Part shown: positions 8,231-16,276 of the stretch, piece after piece
How positions within the stretch are numbered: the first letter of the stretch is position 1
How the letters are laid out: every line of letters begins with the position of its first letter
Origin: Kitasatospora sp. MMS16-BH015
Lineage (GTDB): Bacteria > Actinomycetota > Actinomycetes > Streptomycetales > Streptomycetaceae
Direction: 5' to 3'
Assembly (NCBI RefSeq): GCF_002943525.1
Contig: NZ_CP025394.1
Coordinates: 8,633,001 to 8,697,000 of the forward strand
Length of the DNA stretch: 64,000 nucleotides
The notes under the pieces: model-generated
What the model saw: only the letters and a program-made list of their open reading frames with translations
Database searches by the model: none
Told to the model about the DNA's origin: nothing
Position numbers and translations under genes: made by a program

Positions 8231-8944
8231 ATGCGCAGGCTTTCCCTCGTCGTGGTCGCGGTCGCCGGGGCCGTCGGCCTGGTCTTCGGGAGCACCGCCG
8301 TCGCGGCGCCGTCGGGGCCGCGGCTGGCCCAGCGGTACCTGAATCTGCATCAGTGCGTCTACTACGGCAGCGGCGGCCACTACACGAACGTGCTGCCGAA
8401 CACGGCGGACGCCCACTTCAACACCGGCACCAACGTCTCGAACGCGCCGGACACCTCGCTCTCCTGCGGGCCGGGGGACGGGGCGTGGCGGCAGGCGCTC
8501 GCCAACTCCGCGGTGAAGGCATTCGACCTCACCGCCGGCCGGTACCTGAACCTGCACCAGTGCGTCTACTTCTCCGGCGGGCAGCACTACACCGCCGTCC
8601 TGCCGAACACCCCGAACGTCAACTTCAACGCCGGCACCAATGTCTCCGACACGCCCGACACCAAGCTGAACTGCGCCCCCGGCGGCGGCGGTTGGAACCT
8701 GGTACTGGCCAACTCCGCCGTCAGGTCCTTCGACCTGGCCACCCACCGGTACCTCAACCTGCACCAGTGCGTGTGGACTTCGGCCGGCATGTACTACATG
8801 GGTCTGCTGCCCAACACCCCGAACGTCAATTTCAACGCCGGCAGCAACGAGTCCGACACCGCCGACACCGCCCTGAGCTGCCACCCGGGGGGTGGTGGCT
8901 GGTCGCTTGACGGAGCCGCCTCGGCGGTCCGCGCCCTCGGGTAG
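8231..8944 (+). CDS. Secreted protein of three ~69-residue cysteine-paired repeats
   Basis: A 237-residue protein. Residues 1-26 form a Sec signal peptide (MRRLSLVVVA... ending AVAA). The mature protein is three tandem repeats starting at Arg35, Arg104 and Arg173. Each begins RYLNLHQCV and continues through LPNT, an Asn/Gly-rich strand and a second Cys (LSCGPGDGAW, LNCAPGGGGW, LSCHPGGGGW). Two cysteines per repeat suggest one internal disulfide each. The family is not recognised; a beta-rich binding domain is a guess. The start is fixed by AGGAGGAG at 8217-8224. The gene is monocistronic, followed by a hairpin. Confidence 0.85.
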   Translation: MRRLSLVVVAVAGAVGLVFGSTAVAAPSGPRLAQRYLNLHQCVYYGSGGHYTNVLPNTADAHFNTGTNVSNAPDTSLSCGPGDGAWRQALANSAVKAFDLTAGRYLNLHQCVYFSGGQHYTAVLPNTPNVNFNAGTNVSDTPDTKLNCAPGGGGWNLVLANSAVRSFDLATHRYLNLHQCVWTSAGMYYMGLLPNTPNVNFNAGSNESDTADTALSCHPGGGGWSLDGAASAVRALG

Positions 8945-8957
8945 CCGGCCGTGAGGG

Positions 8958-8988
8958 AGCCCAGGGCCGTGGACGGCGGCCCTGGGCT
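8958..8988. terminator. Hairpin terminator between convergent genes
   Basis: A perfect 12-bp stem AGCCCAGGGCCG (8958-8969) with its complement (8977-8988) and a 7-base loop. It lies between the end of the secreted repeat protein (8944) and the end of the sugar permease operon (9003), so it can serve both strands. Confidence 0.75.
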
Positions 8989-9002
8989 GGGGGGAGAGGC
9001 GG

Positions 9003-9821
9003 CTACTTGACGGAGCCGGCGGTGAGGCCGGCGACCACGTGGCGTTCGATGGCGGCGAAGAGGATGACGACGGGGACGATGGCGACCAGGGAGGCGGCGA
9101 ACATGTAGTTCCACTGCGGGTGGTAGGCGCCGATCATGGCGTCGATGCCGACGGTGAGGGGCTGCTTGGAGGGGGAGTTGACCAGGATCAGGCCCATCAC
9201 GAACTCGTTCCAGGCCGTGATGAAGGTGAAGATCACGCAGGTCACCACGCCCGGGAGGGCGAGCGGGAGGGTCACCTTGAAGAGGGCGCCGACCCGGCCG
9301 GTGCCGTCGATCATCGCGGCCTCCTCCAGCTCGGCCGGGATGGAGGAGATGTAGGCGGAGAGGATCCAGACCGCGAAGGCCAGGCTGAAGGCGGAGTTGG
9401 CCAGGATCAGGGTGAGGTCGGAGTCCATCATGTCCAGCGAGCTGAACTCCCTGGCCAGGCCGACCTGGAGGGCGGTGGGCTGGAACATCTGGGTGACCAG
9501 GACCAGCAGCAGGTACGCGGTGCGGCCGCGGAACTTCATTCGGGCGGTGTAGTACGCGGCGGGCAGCGCGACCAGCAGGGTCAGCAGGGTGGAGCCGCCG
9601 GCCACCAGCAGGGAGACCTTGAGGTTGGTGCCGATGGTGGTGTCGGTCCAGACCGCGACGAAGTTGTGCCAGGCGAAGTGCCGGGGCAGGTAGCCGTTGT
9701 CGCGCAGCTCGTCCGCCGGGCGGACCGCGGTGATCACCATCTCCAGGTACGGGGCGAGGAAGAGCGCGGCGAGCAGCCAGGCCAGCGCGGTGACGAGGTA
9801 CTTCTTCGGGGCTGCGGGCAT
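9003..9821 (-). CDS. Carbohydrate ABC transporter permease, MalG/UgpE type
   Basis: A 272-residue integral membrane permease with about six hydrophobic segments. The cytoplasmic EAA loop EEAAMIDGTGRVGALFKVTLP, which docks the ATPase, is clear around residues 160-180. It starts only three bases after the stop of the MalF-type permease, so the two are co-translated. No ATPase gene accompanies them; in Streptomyces such importers are commonly served by a shared MsiK-type ATPase encoded elsewhere (established for other systems, inferred here). The substrate is probably a galactosamine- or galactose-type sugar, judged from the neighbouring catabolic operon. Confidence 0.93.
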   Translation of the reverse strand: MPAAPKKYLVTALAWLLAALFLAPYLEMVITAVRPADELRDNGYLPRHFAWHNFVAVWTDTTIGTNLKVSLLVAGGSTLLTLLVALPAAYYTARMKFRGRTAYLLLVLVTQMFQPTALQVGLAREFSSLDMMDSDLTLILANSAFSLAFAVWILSAYISSIPAELEEAAMIDGTGRVGALFKVTLPLALPGVVTCVIFTFITAWNEFVMGLILVNSPSKQPLTVGIDAMIGAYHPQWNYMFAASLVAIVPVVILFAAIERHVVAGLTAGSVK

Positions 9822-9824
9822 CGG

Positions 9825-10784
9825 TCAGCTCTCTTCGTTCCAGCGGCTGACCTTGAGGAAGAGCAGCACCATGACGATTACGACGGCGAAGTTGACCACC
9901 GACATCGCGGCGGACTCGCCGACGTCGGTCTGGCCGAGGATGTACATGAACACCGTGGAGGTGGAGGTGTCGGTGTTCGGCCCGCCCTGGGTCATGCCCC
10001 AGATCACCGGGAAGGAGTTGAAGACGTTGATCAGGTTGATCACCAGGGCGACCAGGAAGGACGGCCGCAGCAGCGGCAGGGTGACCCGCCGGTAGGTCTG
10101 CCACCTGCCCGCCCCGTCGACCTTGGCGGCCTCGTACACCTCGCCGGGCACGGTCTGCAGGCCGGCCAGCAGGGTGTAGGTGGTGAAGGGGAGGGAGACG
10201 AAGACGGCGACCAGGATCAGCCAGGGCTTGGCGTGCGCGGCGTTGCCGGTCCAGCTCTCCGGGGAGTCGATCAGGCCGAGGTCGAGCAGCAGGCGGTTGA
10301 ACACGCCGGCCACCTCGTCCAGCATCCAGCGGAACCCGATCGAGGTGACGATCACCGAGGAGGCCCAGGGGATGATCAGGGCCCAGCGGGTGAACTTGCG
10401 GCCGAAGAACTTCTGGTTGTACAGCTGCGCCAGGGCCAGCGAGATCACCATGGTGAAGGTGACCACCAGCACGGTCCAGACGCCGGTCCAGAGCAGCACC
10501 GGGCCGAGCCGGGCGTCGGCGAAGAGCTTGTGGTAGCGGCCGGTGCCGTCGTAGCCGAAGTCGATGCCCAGGCCGCTGATCTTGTGGGTCGAGGTGATCA
10601 CCATCTCGACCACCGGCCAGACCACGACCAGCAGGATCAGGACGACGCTCGGGCCGAGCCAGGGCCACGGCCCGAGCCGGGCCAGGGAGTTGCGGGCCCC
10701 GGCGGCGGAGGCCCGGACGGCCGGGGCCGGGGCGGCCGGCGGTGGGGCCGGCTGCGGGGCGCGGGTGGTGGTCTGCTCGGGCAC
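9825..10784 (-). CDS. Carbohydrate ABC transporter permease, MalF/UgpA type
   Basis: A 319-residue permease. The first ~30 residues are an Ala/Pro-rich cytoplasmic tail; then come about six membrane segments beginning at WPWLGPSVVLILLVVVWPVVEM. The EAA loop reads YEAAKVDGAGRWQTYRRVTLPLLRP. It pairs with the MalG-type permease downstream and the lipoprotein upstream. The 133-base gap to the binding-protein gene carries direct repeats and a strong hairpin, which would lower permease expression relative to the binding protein. Confidence 0.93.
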   Translation of the reverse strand: MPEQTTTRAPQPAPPPAAPAPAVRASAAGARNSLARLGPWPWLGPSVVLILLVVVWPVVEMVITSTHKISGLGIDFGYDGTGRYHKLFADARLGPVLLWTGVWTVLVVTFTMVISLALAQLYNQKFFGRKFTRWALIIPWASSVIVTSIGFRWMLDEVAGVFNRLLLDLGLIDSPESWTGNAAHAKPWLILVAVFVSLPFTTYTLLAGLQTVPGEVYEAAKVDGAGRWQTYRRVTLPLLRPSFLVALVINLINVFNSFPVIWGMTQGGPNTDTSTSTVFMYILGQTDVGESAAMSVVNFAVVIVMVLLFLKVSRWNEES

Positions 10785-10823
10785 GGCGACGTTCTCCTAG
10801 CGGGTTCGGGGCGTGGAGGGAGA

Positions 10824-10902
10824 GGGGCGGCGGCAGGCCCCCACGGCCAGGGGGCGGCGGCAGGCCCCACGGCCAGGGGGCGGCGGCAGGGCCCCCACGG
10901 CC
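10824..10902. repeat. Three tandem ~26-bp direct repeats
   Basis: Three near-identical units of the pattern GGGGCGGCGGCAGG-CCCCACGGCC start at 10824, 10851 and 10877. They occupy the gap between the binding-protein stop (10918) and the permease start (10784). The last unit contributes the left arm of the hairpin at 10879-10912. The array may have arisen by slippage. Confidence 0.75.
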
Positions 10903-10912
10903 TGCCGCCGCC
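10879..10912 (-). terminator. Intra-operon hairpin (attenuator) after the binding-protein gene
   Basis: A perfect 12-bp stem GGCGGCGGCAGG / CCTGCCGCCGCC with a 10-base loop lies immediately downstream of the binding-protein stop codon. In importer operons such hairpins stabilise the upstream message or partly terminate, giving excess binding protein over permease. That role is inferred from position. Confidence 0.7.
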
Positions 10913-10917
10913 TCCGG

Positions 10918-12192
10918 TCACTGCCCGGCCTGGGCGGCGGCCTTCTGGAGGGTGCCGAGCACACCCTTCGGGTCCTTGAGCGCGCCGCCGATCTGGGTCT
11001 TGACCTGGGCGTTCAGGGTGTCCCAGGCCGGGTTGGAGACCGGGACGAACTGGGCGGCGGGGAGGGCGTTCAGGAAGGGCACCAGGGCCGGGGCGTCGGT
11101 CTGCACCTGGGCGACGGCCGACTTGGTGACGGGGAGCAGGTTGTACTCCTCGTCGAACTTGACCTGGTTGGCCTTCTGGTAGACGAAGGTCAGGAAGGAC
11201 TTGATCTGCGCGGCGTGGCCGCCCGGCTTGAAGCCGTAGATCCAGTCGCCCACGCCCATGGTCTGCGAGGTCTGGCCGGCCTGGGCGGTGGGCAGGGGGG
11301 CCCAGGTGACCGCGAGGTTGTTCTTCTTGATGTCGTCGAGCTGGGTGGGCATGCCGTTGAGCATGCCGACCTTGCCGGAGGCGAAGTCGGCGTAGAGGTC
11401 GGTGCGCTTGACCGAGCCCGGGTCCTTCTCGGTCAGGCCGGCGTCCACCCACTTGCCGAGCTGCTCGAAGGTGGCCACGTTGGCGGCGGAGTCGACGGCC
11501 CACTTGCCGGCGGAGTCCACGTACCCGCCGCCGTTGTTGATCGCCCACATGAAGGACTCGGCCTGGGCCTCCTCCGAGCCGAGCGGCAGGCCCAGCGGCA
11601 CCGGCACCCCGGCCGCCTTGAGCTTGCCGGCGGCCGTCTCGACCTCGGCCCAGGTCTTGGGGGCCACGGCTTGGCTGCCGTTCATCGGCAGGCCGGCCTT
11701 CTGCCAGAGCGCGTTGTTGATCAGGAAGGACCGGGAGGAGGAGACGAACGGGATGCCGTAGGCGGTGCCGCCCTGCTCGCCGGCCTTGGCCAGGGCGGGG
11801 ACGAGATCGGCCTTGACCGCCGGGTCCAGTACGTCGTCGGCGCCGTAGAGCAGGCCGTTCTGGGCGAAGCTCGCGTAGCCCGGGCCCTCGACGATGTCCG
11901 GGTACTGCTTGTTCTGGACCATGGTGGCGAGCTTGGCGCTGATGTCGTTCCAGTTGATCACCTGGACGTCGACCTTGACGTTCGGGTTGGCCTGCTCGAA
12001 GGCCTGGGCCAGGCCGTCCCAGTACGCCTGGCTCGGGTTCTGGCCGTTGGAGCCGTAGTCCGCGGCGACGAGCTTGATCGTGGTGGTGCCCCCGGCGGAG
12101 CCGGAGCTGCTGCCGCCTCCGCTGCCGCAGGCGGTGAGGACCAGCGCGGCGCCGGCCGCCGTGGCGGTGGCGATCCAGAGACGCTTGTTCAT
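10918..12192 (-). CDS. Extracellular solute-binding lipoprotein (ABC sugar importer)
   Basis: A 424-residue family 1 extracellular solute-binding protein. The signal MNKRLWIATATAAGAALVL ends in the lipobox LTAC, followed by a Gly/Ser linker, so it should be anchored by a lipid on the outer face of the membrane. The mature part begins TTIKLVAADYGSNGQNPSQAYW. It closely resembles the second binding protein at 20743-22011 along most of its length (for example YPDIVEG, PFVSSSR, VPVPLGLPLG). The first gene of the importer operon, preceded by an operator-like palindrome at 12343-12356. Confidence 0.93.
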   Translation of the reverse strand: MNKRLWIATATAAGAALVLTACGSGGGSSSGSAGGTTTIKLVAADYGSNGQNPSQAYWDGLAQAFEQANPNVKVDVQVINWNDISAKLATMVQNKQYPDIVEGPGYASFAQNGLLYGADDVLDPAVKADLVPALAKAGEQGGTAYGIPFVSSSRSFLINNALWQKAGLPMNGSQAVAPKTWAEVETAAGKLKAAGVPVPLGLPLGSEEAQAESFMWAINNGGGYVDSAGKWAVDSAANVATFEQLGKWVDAGLTEKDPGSVKRTDLYADFASGKVGMLNGMPTQLDDIKKNNLAVTWAPLPTAQAGQTSQTMGVGDWIYGFKPGGHAAQIKSFLTFVYQKANQVKFDEEYNLLPVTKSAVAQVQTDAPALVPFLNALPAAQFVPVSNPAWDTLNAQVKTQIGGALKDPKGVLGTLQKAAAQAGQ

Positions 12193-12316
12193 GACTCGCT
12201 CCTTGGACCCGGCTCCGCTCGACGGGCGGTCGAGCTCCGGGACGTTTCGTTCGCTGAGGGTGGTGTTGCAGTGATGCTAGAGACCCGAGTGCTCGGATGG
12301 ACAGGGTCTCGTGCTC

Positions 12317-12332
12317 GAAGTTGCATAACTTC
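12317..12332. promoter_or_regulatory. GAAGTT-N4-AACTTC palindrome
   Basis: A perfect inverted repeat GAAGTTGCATAACTTC upstream of the binding-protein gene. Its left part, GAAGTTGCA, recurs at 16277-16285 upstream of the SIS-domain gene, and its complement occurs in the region upstream of the GH27 gene. It is probably a second regulator site or part of a common promoter. Confidence 0.5.
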
Positions 12333-12342
12333 TTGATTAAGC

Positions 12343-12356
12343 GAGCAGAAATGCGC
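12343..12356. promoter_or_regulatory. Putative DeoR operator, copy 1
   Basis: GAGCA-GAAA-TGCGC, fitting the consensus GnGCA-N4-TGnGC. It lies about 150 bases upstream of the importer binding-protein start and close to the end of the aldolase gene. Comparable sites occur at 16303, 18456 and (weaker) 22073. Confidence 0.55.
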
Positions 12357-12380
12357 AGTCTGCCGCACGAGGCGGCACGG

Positions 12381-13220
12381 TCAGTAACCGGCCTTCAGCA
12401 CCTGGAGCAGACGGCCGACCTCCAGGGCGGTGGCCGTGCGGGCCGGGCCGAGGTAGCGGCGGGGGTCCACCAGGCGCTCGTCCTCGGCGAGCGCCGCGCG
12501 GACGATGCCGGTGAAGACGCCGTTGAGGTGGGTGGCGATGTTGACCTTGGTCATGCCGCGTTCGACCGCCGTGGTCAGGTGCGGGTCGGAGACCCCCGAG
12601 GAGCCGTGCAGCACCAGCGGGACGGGCACGGCCACGCGCAGCTCGGCGATCAGCTCGAAGTCGAGGGCCGCGTCGCGGGTGAGCATGGCGTGCGAGGTGC
12701 CCACGGCCACCGCGAGCGCGTCCACGCCGGTGGCGGCGACGAAGGCCGCCGCCTCGGCCGGCACGGTCCGCGCCCCCGGCGCGTGCACGCCGTCCTTGCC
12801 GCCCACCTCGCCCAGCTCGGCCTCCACCCAGCAGCCGGCCGCGTGGCAGCGGGCGACCACCTCGGCGGTGGCCTTCACGTTCTCCTCGTAGGGCAGGGTC
12901 GAGGCGTCGAACATCACCGAACCGAAGCCCAGCGCGACCGCCTCGGCCACCAGCGCGGGATCGGTGGCGTGGTCCAGGTGGACGGCCACCGGCACGGTGG
13001 CGGCCTCGGCCACGGTGAGGGCGGCCCGCCCTATCGCGGCCAGCCCGCCGTGGTAGCGCACGGCGTTCTCGCTGATCTGGAGGATCACCGGGGCGTTCGC
13101 CGCCTGCGCCCCGATGGCGATGGCCTGGGCGTGTTCCAGCTGGATGACGTTGAAGGCGCCGACGCCGCGGCCCTGCGCGGCGGCGGGCGCGACGATCTCG
13201 GAGGTCGGGGTCAGGGGCAT
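12381..13220 (-). CDS. Class II aldolase (tagatose/fructose-1,6-bisphosphate, GatY/KbaY/Fba type)
   Basis: A 279-residue zinc aldolase. VAVHLDHATD supplies the catalytic Asp and first zinc His, EAELGEVGG the family glutamates, and LHGSSGVSD plus MTKVNIATHLN the phosphate/zinc loops. The length fits the GatY/KbaY branch. It cleaves a ketose bisphosphate to DHAP and glyceraldehyde-3-phosphate. Its start overlaps the end of the PfkB kinase gene. With the SIS, ROK and PfkB genes it forms a complete route from a hexosamine phosphate to triose phosphates; tagatose-1,6-bisphosphate is favoured by the context but fructose bisphosphate is possible. Confidence 0.88.
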   Translation of the reverse strand: MPLTPTSEIVAPAAAQGRGVGAFNVIQLEHAQAIAIGAQAANAPVILQISENAVRYHGGLAAIGRAALTVAEAATVPVAVHLDHATDPALVAEAVALGFGSVMFDASTLPYEENVKATAEVVARCHAAGCWVEAELGEVGGKDGVHAPGARTVPAEAAAFVAATGVDALAVAVGTSHAMLTRDAALDFELIAELRVAVPVPLVLHGSSGVSDPHLTTAVERGMTKVNIATHLNGVFTGIVRAALAEDERLVDPRRYLGPARTATALEVGRLLQVLKAGY

Positions 13221-14233
13221 GGCGGGAGTCCTTCGGTCGGGGTGGCGCCGTGCGGGGCGGGGCGGTGTGGGGCGGGGCGGTGTGGGGTCGGGTCGTGCGG
13301 GGCGAGGGGATCGGGTTCGGTGAGCGGGGTGACGGACACCTGCTCACGCAGGGACCGGTAGAGGGCGGCGTCGTAGCTGCCGGCGAGCGGGGCCGCGACG
13401 GCGGCGGCCGACAGGGCCACCGCGCGCGCCAGCACCTCCGGCCAGGGGGAGCCGCTGGTGAGGCCGACGGCCAGGGCGGCCACCGCCGCGTCGCCGGCGC
13501 CGGTCGGGTTGCCGGCCACCGGGTGCGGGGGCGCGGCGCGCCAGCGGCCCTCGGGGGAGACGGCGAGCAGCCCGTCCGGACCGAGCGAGGCGACCACGGC
13601 GCGGGCGCCGGCGGTGCGGAGCTGGGCGATGGCCTCCAGCGGATCCGAGCAGCCGGTGGTGGCGGTCAGCTCGTGGGCGTTGGGCTTGATCAGGGCGGGC
13701 CGCTCCCGCAGGGCCGCCAGCAGCGGCTCGCCCTCGGTGTCGAGCACGGCCGGCACCCCGGCGAGGCGGGCGTGGTAGAGCAGGAGGGCGTAGGCGTCCG
13801 CCGGCAGGCCGCGCGGCAGGCTGCCGGAGAGCACCACGGTCTTCGCCCGGGCCAGGCGGGCCCGGTAGCTGCCGGTGAAGGCACGCCACTCGGCCGTGGA
13901 CACCTCGGGGCCGGGTTCGAGCAGGATCGAGGTCTCCCCGGCCCGCTCGTCCACCACGGCGACGGTGCGGCGGCTCTCCCGGGCGACGGGCACCAGGAAA
14001 TCCGCCAGCCCGGAGCGGGCCAGGTCGGCCCGCAGGGCCCGGCCGGTCAGGCCGCCGGCCAGGCCGGTGACCTCGGTGGCGACGCCCAGGGTGCGCAGCA
14101 CCCGGGAGACGTTGACGCCCTTGCCGCCGGCCCGTTCGGCGACGGTGCGCACGCGGGTGCTGCCGCCGGGCTGGAGCTCGGCCACCTGGTAGGTGACGTC
14201 CAGCGCGGCGTTGAGCGTGACGGTGAGGATCAT
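13211..14233 (-). CDS. PfkB-family 1-phosphofructokinase / tagatose-6-phosphate kinase
   Basis: A 340-residue ribokinase-fold sugar-phosphate kinase. The N-terminus MILTVTLNAALDVTY and the glycine-rich GGKGVNVSRVLRTLG motif are typical of the FruK/LacC branch; the C-terminal signature NPTGAGDAAVAALAVG holds the catalytic Asp. It supplies the bisphosphate used by the aldolase downstream. The start ATG overlaps the ROK stop (ATGA). The last ~25 residues are a low-complexity tail (PHRPAPHRPAPHGATP) encoded by a GGGGC-rich direct repeat and are probably not functional. Confidence 0.88.
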   Translation of the reverse strand: MILTVTLNAALDVTYQVAELQPGGSTRVRTVAERAGGKGVNVSRVLRTLGVATEVTGLAGGLTGRALRADLARSGLADFLVPVARESRRTVAVVDERAGETSILLEPGPEVSTAEWRAFTGSYRARLARAKTVVLSGSLPRGLPADAYALLLYHARLAGVPAVLDTEGEPLLAALRERPALIKPNAHELTATTGCSDPLEAIAQLRTAGARAVVASLGPDGLLAVSPEGRWRAAPPHPVAGNPTGAGDAAVAALAVGLTSGSPWPEVLARAVALSAAAVAAPLAGSYDAALYRSLREQVSVTPLTEPDPLAPHDPTPHRPAPHRPAPHGATPTEGLPPCP

Positions 14234-15360
14234 CGGGCGGCGCCGGAGGGCAGAGTGGCGCGAGCCGTCAGGCCGGGCTGGTCCGCGAGCAGCGCGCCGC
14301 GGGCCGTCGGCAGCAGGCCGTGGTCGGCCAGCAGGTCGAGGGCGAGCAGGCCGGCGCCGAGGCTGCCGGCGCGGTGGCCGAGTCGGGCCAGGGTGAGCTC
14401 CGGGAGGGTCTGGAAGGCCAGGCGGGCCGCCAGGGCCTTGCGGAGGGGGTCGAGCAGGGCGGCGCCCGCCCGGGAGAGGCCGCCGCCGATCACGATCCGC
14501 TCGGGGTCGAAGAGGGTGACGGTGGCGGCCAGGCCGTCGGCGAGGGCGGCCACCGCCTCGTCCCAGACCTGCGCCGCGAGGGCGTCACCGGACTGGGCCC
14601 GCTGGAGTACCTGCTCGGCCGGGACCCTTTGGTCCGGCGGCAGCCCGGCGAGCAGGCGGTAGCGGCGGGCCACGGCCGAGGCGGAGGCGATCGTCTCCAC
14701 GCAGCCGGAGCCGCCGCACGGGCAGCTCGGGCCGTCGGGGCGCACCGCGAGGTGGCCCACCTCCCCGGCGCCGCCGTTGGCGCCGGTCAGCGCCCGGCCG
14801 TCGAGCACCAGGGCCCCGGCGATGCCGGTGCCGACCGGGACGAACAGCAGCGAACGGGCGCCGCGGCCGGCGCCGAGGCGGGCCTCGGCGATCCCCCCGG
14901 CCCGGACGTCGTGGCCCACGGCCACCGGCAGGCCCAGGGCCGCCTCGGCCTGCGCCCGCACCGGCACGTCTCGCCAGCCGAGGTTGGCGGCGAACCGGCA
15001 GTGGCCGGTCGCCTCGTCCACCACACCCGGGACGGCGATGCCGACCGCCGCCGGCCCGTGGTCGCGGACCAGCGCGCGGGCCAGGTCGAGCACGGTCTCC
15101 AGCACGGCCGCCGGGCCCCGGTCGGCCCCGGTGTCGGTGCTGTCGCTGTGCAGCACGGTGCCGTCGGCGGCCAGGACGGCGGTCTTGACGTGCGTGCCGC
15201 CCACGTCGAGGGCGACGACCTGCGGCTCGGTGCCGGTGCCGGTGCCGGTGCCGGTGGCGGTGCTGGGCGGGCTCGCGGCGGGCTCGGTGCCGATGCCGCC
15301 GTTGCGCGGGCCCGCAGCGGTGATCGGAGGATCGGCGGGGTCGGGGTGGGCCGGCGTCAC
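14230..15360 (-). CDS. ROK-family sugar kinase (possible GalNAc/galactosamine kinase)
   Basis: A 376-residue ROK protein without a helix-turn-helix, so a kinase rather than a repressor. VVALDVGGTHVKTAVL is the ATP phosphate motif; the ROK signature GEVGHLAVRPDGPSCPCGGSGCVE holds the zinc cysteines. GTG 15360 overlaps the SIS stop (GTGA). The first ~45 residues are disordered and include a Gly-Thr run encoded by tandem GGTGCC units (15229-15252), so a later start cannot be excluded. In Shewanella a ROK kinase (AgaK) phosphorylates GalNAc; the same role here is inferred from the neighbours. Confidence 0.85.
   Translation of the reverse strand: MTPAHPDPADPPITAAGPRNGGIGTEPAASPPSTATGTGTGTGTEPQVVALDVGGTHVKTAVLAADGTVLHSDSTDTGADRGPAAVLETVLDLARALVRDHGPAAVGIAVPGVVDEATGHCRFAANLGWRDVPVRAQAEAALGLPVAVGHDVRAGGIAEARLGAGRGARSLLFVPVGTGIAGALVLDGRALTGANGGAGEVGHLAVRPDGPSCPCGGSGCVETIASASAVARRYRLLAGLPPDQRVPAEQVLQRAQSGDALAAQVWDEAVAALADGLAATVTLFDPERIVIGGGLSRAGAALLDPLRKALAARLAFQTLPELTLARLGHRAGSLGAGLLALDLLADHGLLPTARGALLADQPGLTARATLPSGAAR
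15229..15252. repeat. Hexanucleotide tandem repeat (GGTGCC)n
   Basis: Four perfect GGTGCC units followed by two degenerate ones, inside the N-terminal coding part of the ROK gene. The repeat encodes alternating Gly-Thr in a region without conserved sequence. Each unit is six bases, so slippage would change length without breaking the frame. Confidence 0.75.
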
Positions 15361-16235
15361 GGGGTGGCCAGGACTATCGAGCGGGTGAGGTTGCGGGGCT
15401 GGTCCGGGTCGAGGCCCTGGGCTTCGGCGATGGCCACGGCGAGGCGCTGGGCGCGGATCAGGTCGGCCAGCGGGTCGATGCCGCCCAGCCAGATCTCGGC
15501 GCCGGTGGCGGAGACCTGCTCCAGCAGACCGGCCGGGGCCTCGCCGAAGATCCAGACCACTCGGCCCGGACCGCTGACGCTGATCGGCCCGTGGCGGTAC
15601 TCCATGGCCGGGTAGGACTCGGTCCAGGCCCCGGCGGCCTCGCGCAGCTTGAGCGCGGCCTCGTGGGCCAGACCGACCGTCCAGCCGGTGCCAAGGAAGG
15701 TGAACTGGGTGGCCTCGAGCACCGCCTTCGGCAGCTCGCCGTCGACGGCCAGCTGCGCCTCGGCGGGCAGGGCGGCCGGGGTGAGGCCCAGGTGGGTGCG
15801 GAGCACCAGCAGGCCGGTGGTGGCGAAGCGGGTCTGGACCACCGACTGCTCGTCGGCGAAGGAGAGGTCCACCACGGTGTCGGCGGCGCCGGCGATCGGG
15901 GTGGCCAGGTCGCCGGTGAGGGCGGTGGTCGGGATGCCGGCGGCCCGGGCCCGGGCCAGCGCGTCGAGCACCTCGGTGGTGGTGCCGGAGCGGGTGATGG
16001 CCACCACCCGGTCGTAGCCGCGGTGGGCGGGGTACTCGGAGGCGGCGAAGGCGTCGGTCTCCCCCTCGCCGGCCTGCTCGCGCAGCACGGCGTAGGCCTG
16101 GGCCATGTACAGCGAGGTGCCGCAGCCGATGACGGCCACCCGCTCGCCGGTGGTCGGGAGCCCGGCGGGCCGCAGGGACATCGCGGTGTGCCAGCAGTCG
16201 GGCTGGCTGGCGATCTCGGTCGTGACGTGGGTCAT
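15357..16235 (-). CDS. SIS-domain sugar-phosphate isomerase/deaminase (AgaS-like)
   Basis: A 292-residue double-SIS protein. Motifs include VIGCGTSLYMAQA in SIS 1, ITRSGTTTEVLDAL for phosphate binding, FLGTGWTVGLAHEAALKLREAAG in SIS 2, and ESYPAMEYRHGP, the conserved glutamate-histidine segment of AgaS/GlmS isomerase domains. It lacks the glutaminase half of GlmS, so it is catabolic. The expected reaction is galactosamine- or glucosamine-6-phosphate to a keto-hexose phosphate plus ammonia. First gene of the SIS-ROK-PfkB-aldolase operon. The promoter region carries the GAAGTTGCA and DeoR-type boxes. Confidence 0.85.
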   Translation of the reverse strand: MTHVTTEIASQPDCWHTAMSLRPAGLPTTGERVAVIGCGTSLYMAQAYAVLREQAGEGETDAFAASEYPAHRGYDRVVAITRSGTTTEVLDALARARAAGIPTTALTGDLATPIAGAADTVVDLSFADEQSVVQTRFATTGLLVLRTHLGLTPAALPAEAQLAVDGELPKAVLEATQFTFLGTGWTVGLAHEAALKLREAAGAWTESYPAMEYRHGPISVSGPGRVVWIFGEAPAGLLEQVSATGAEIWLGGIDPLADLIRAQRLAVAIAEAQGLDPDQPRNLTRSIVLATP

Positions 16236-16276
16236 GGTCGGTCCTCCCGCGTGCCGTGGAGTGGCATCGCTTGATT

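Noticed and set aside
10824..10902. CRISPR-like array
   Set aside because: Only three adjacent G/C-rich units without unique spacers; it is a simple tandem repeat with a hairpin.
14230..15360. ROK-family transcriptional repressor
   Set aside because: There is no N-terminal helix-turn-helix; the N-terminal extension is a low-complexity repeat, so a kinase is more likely.
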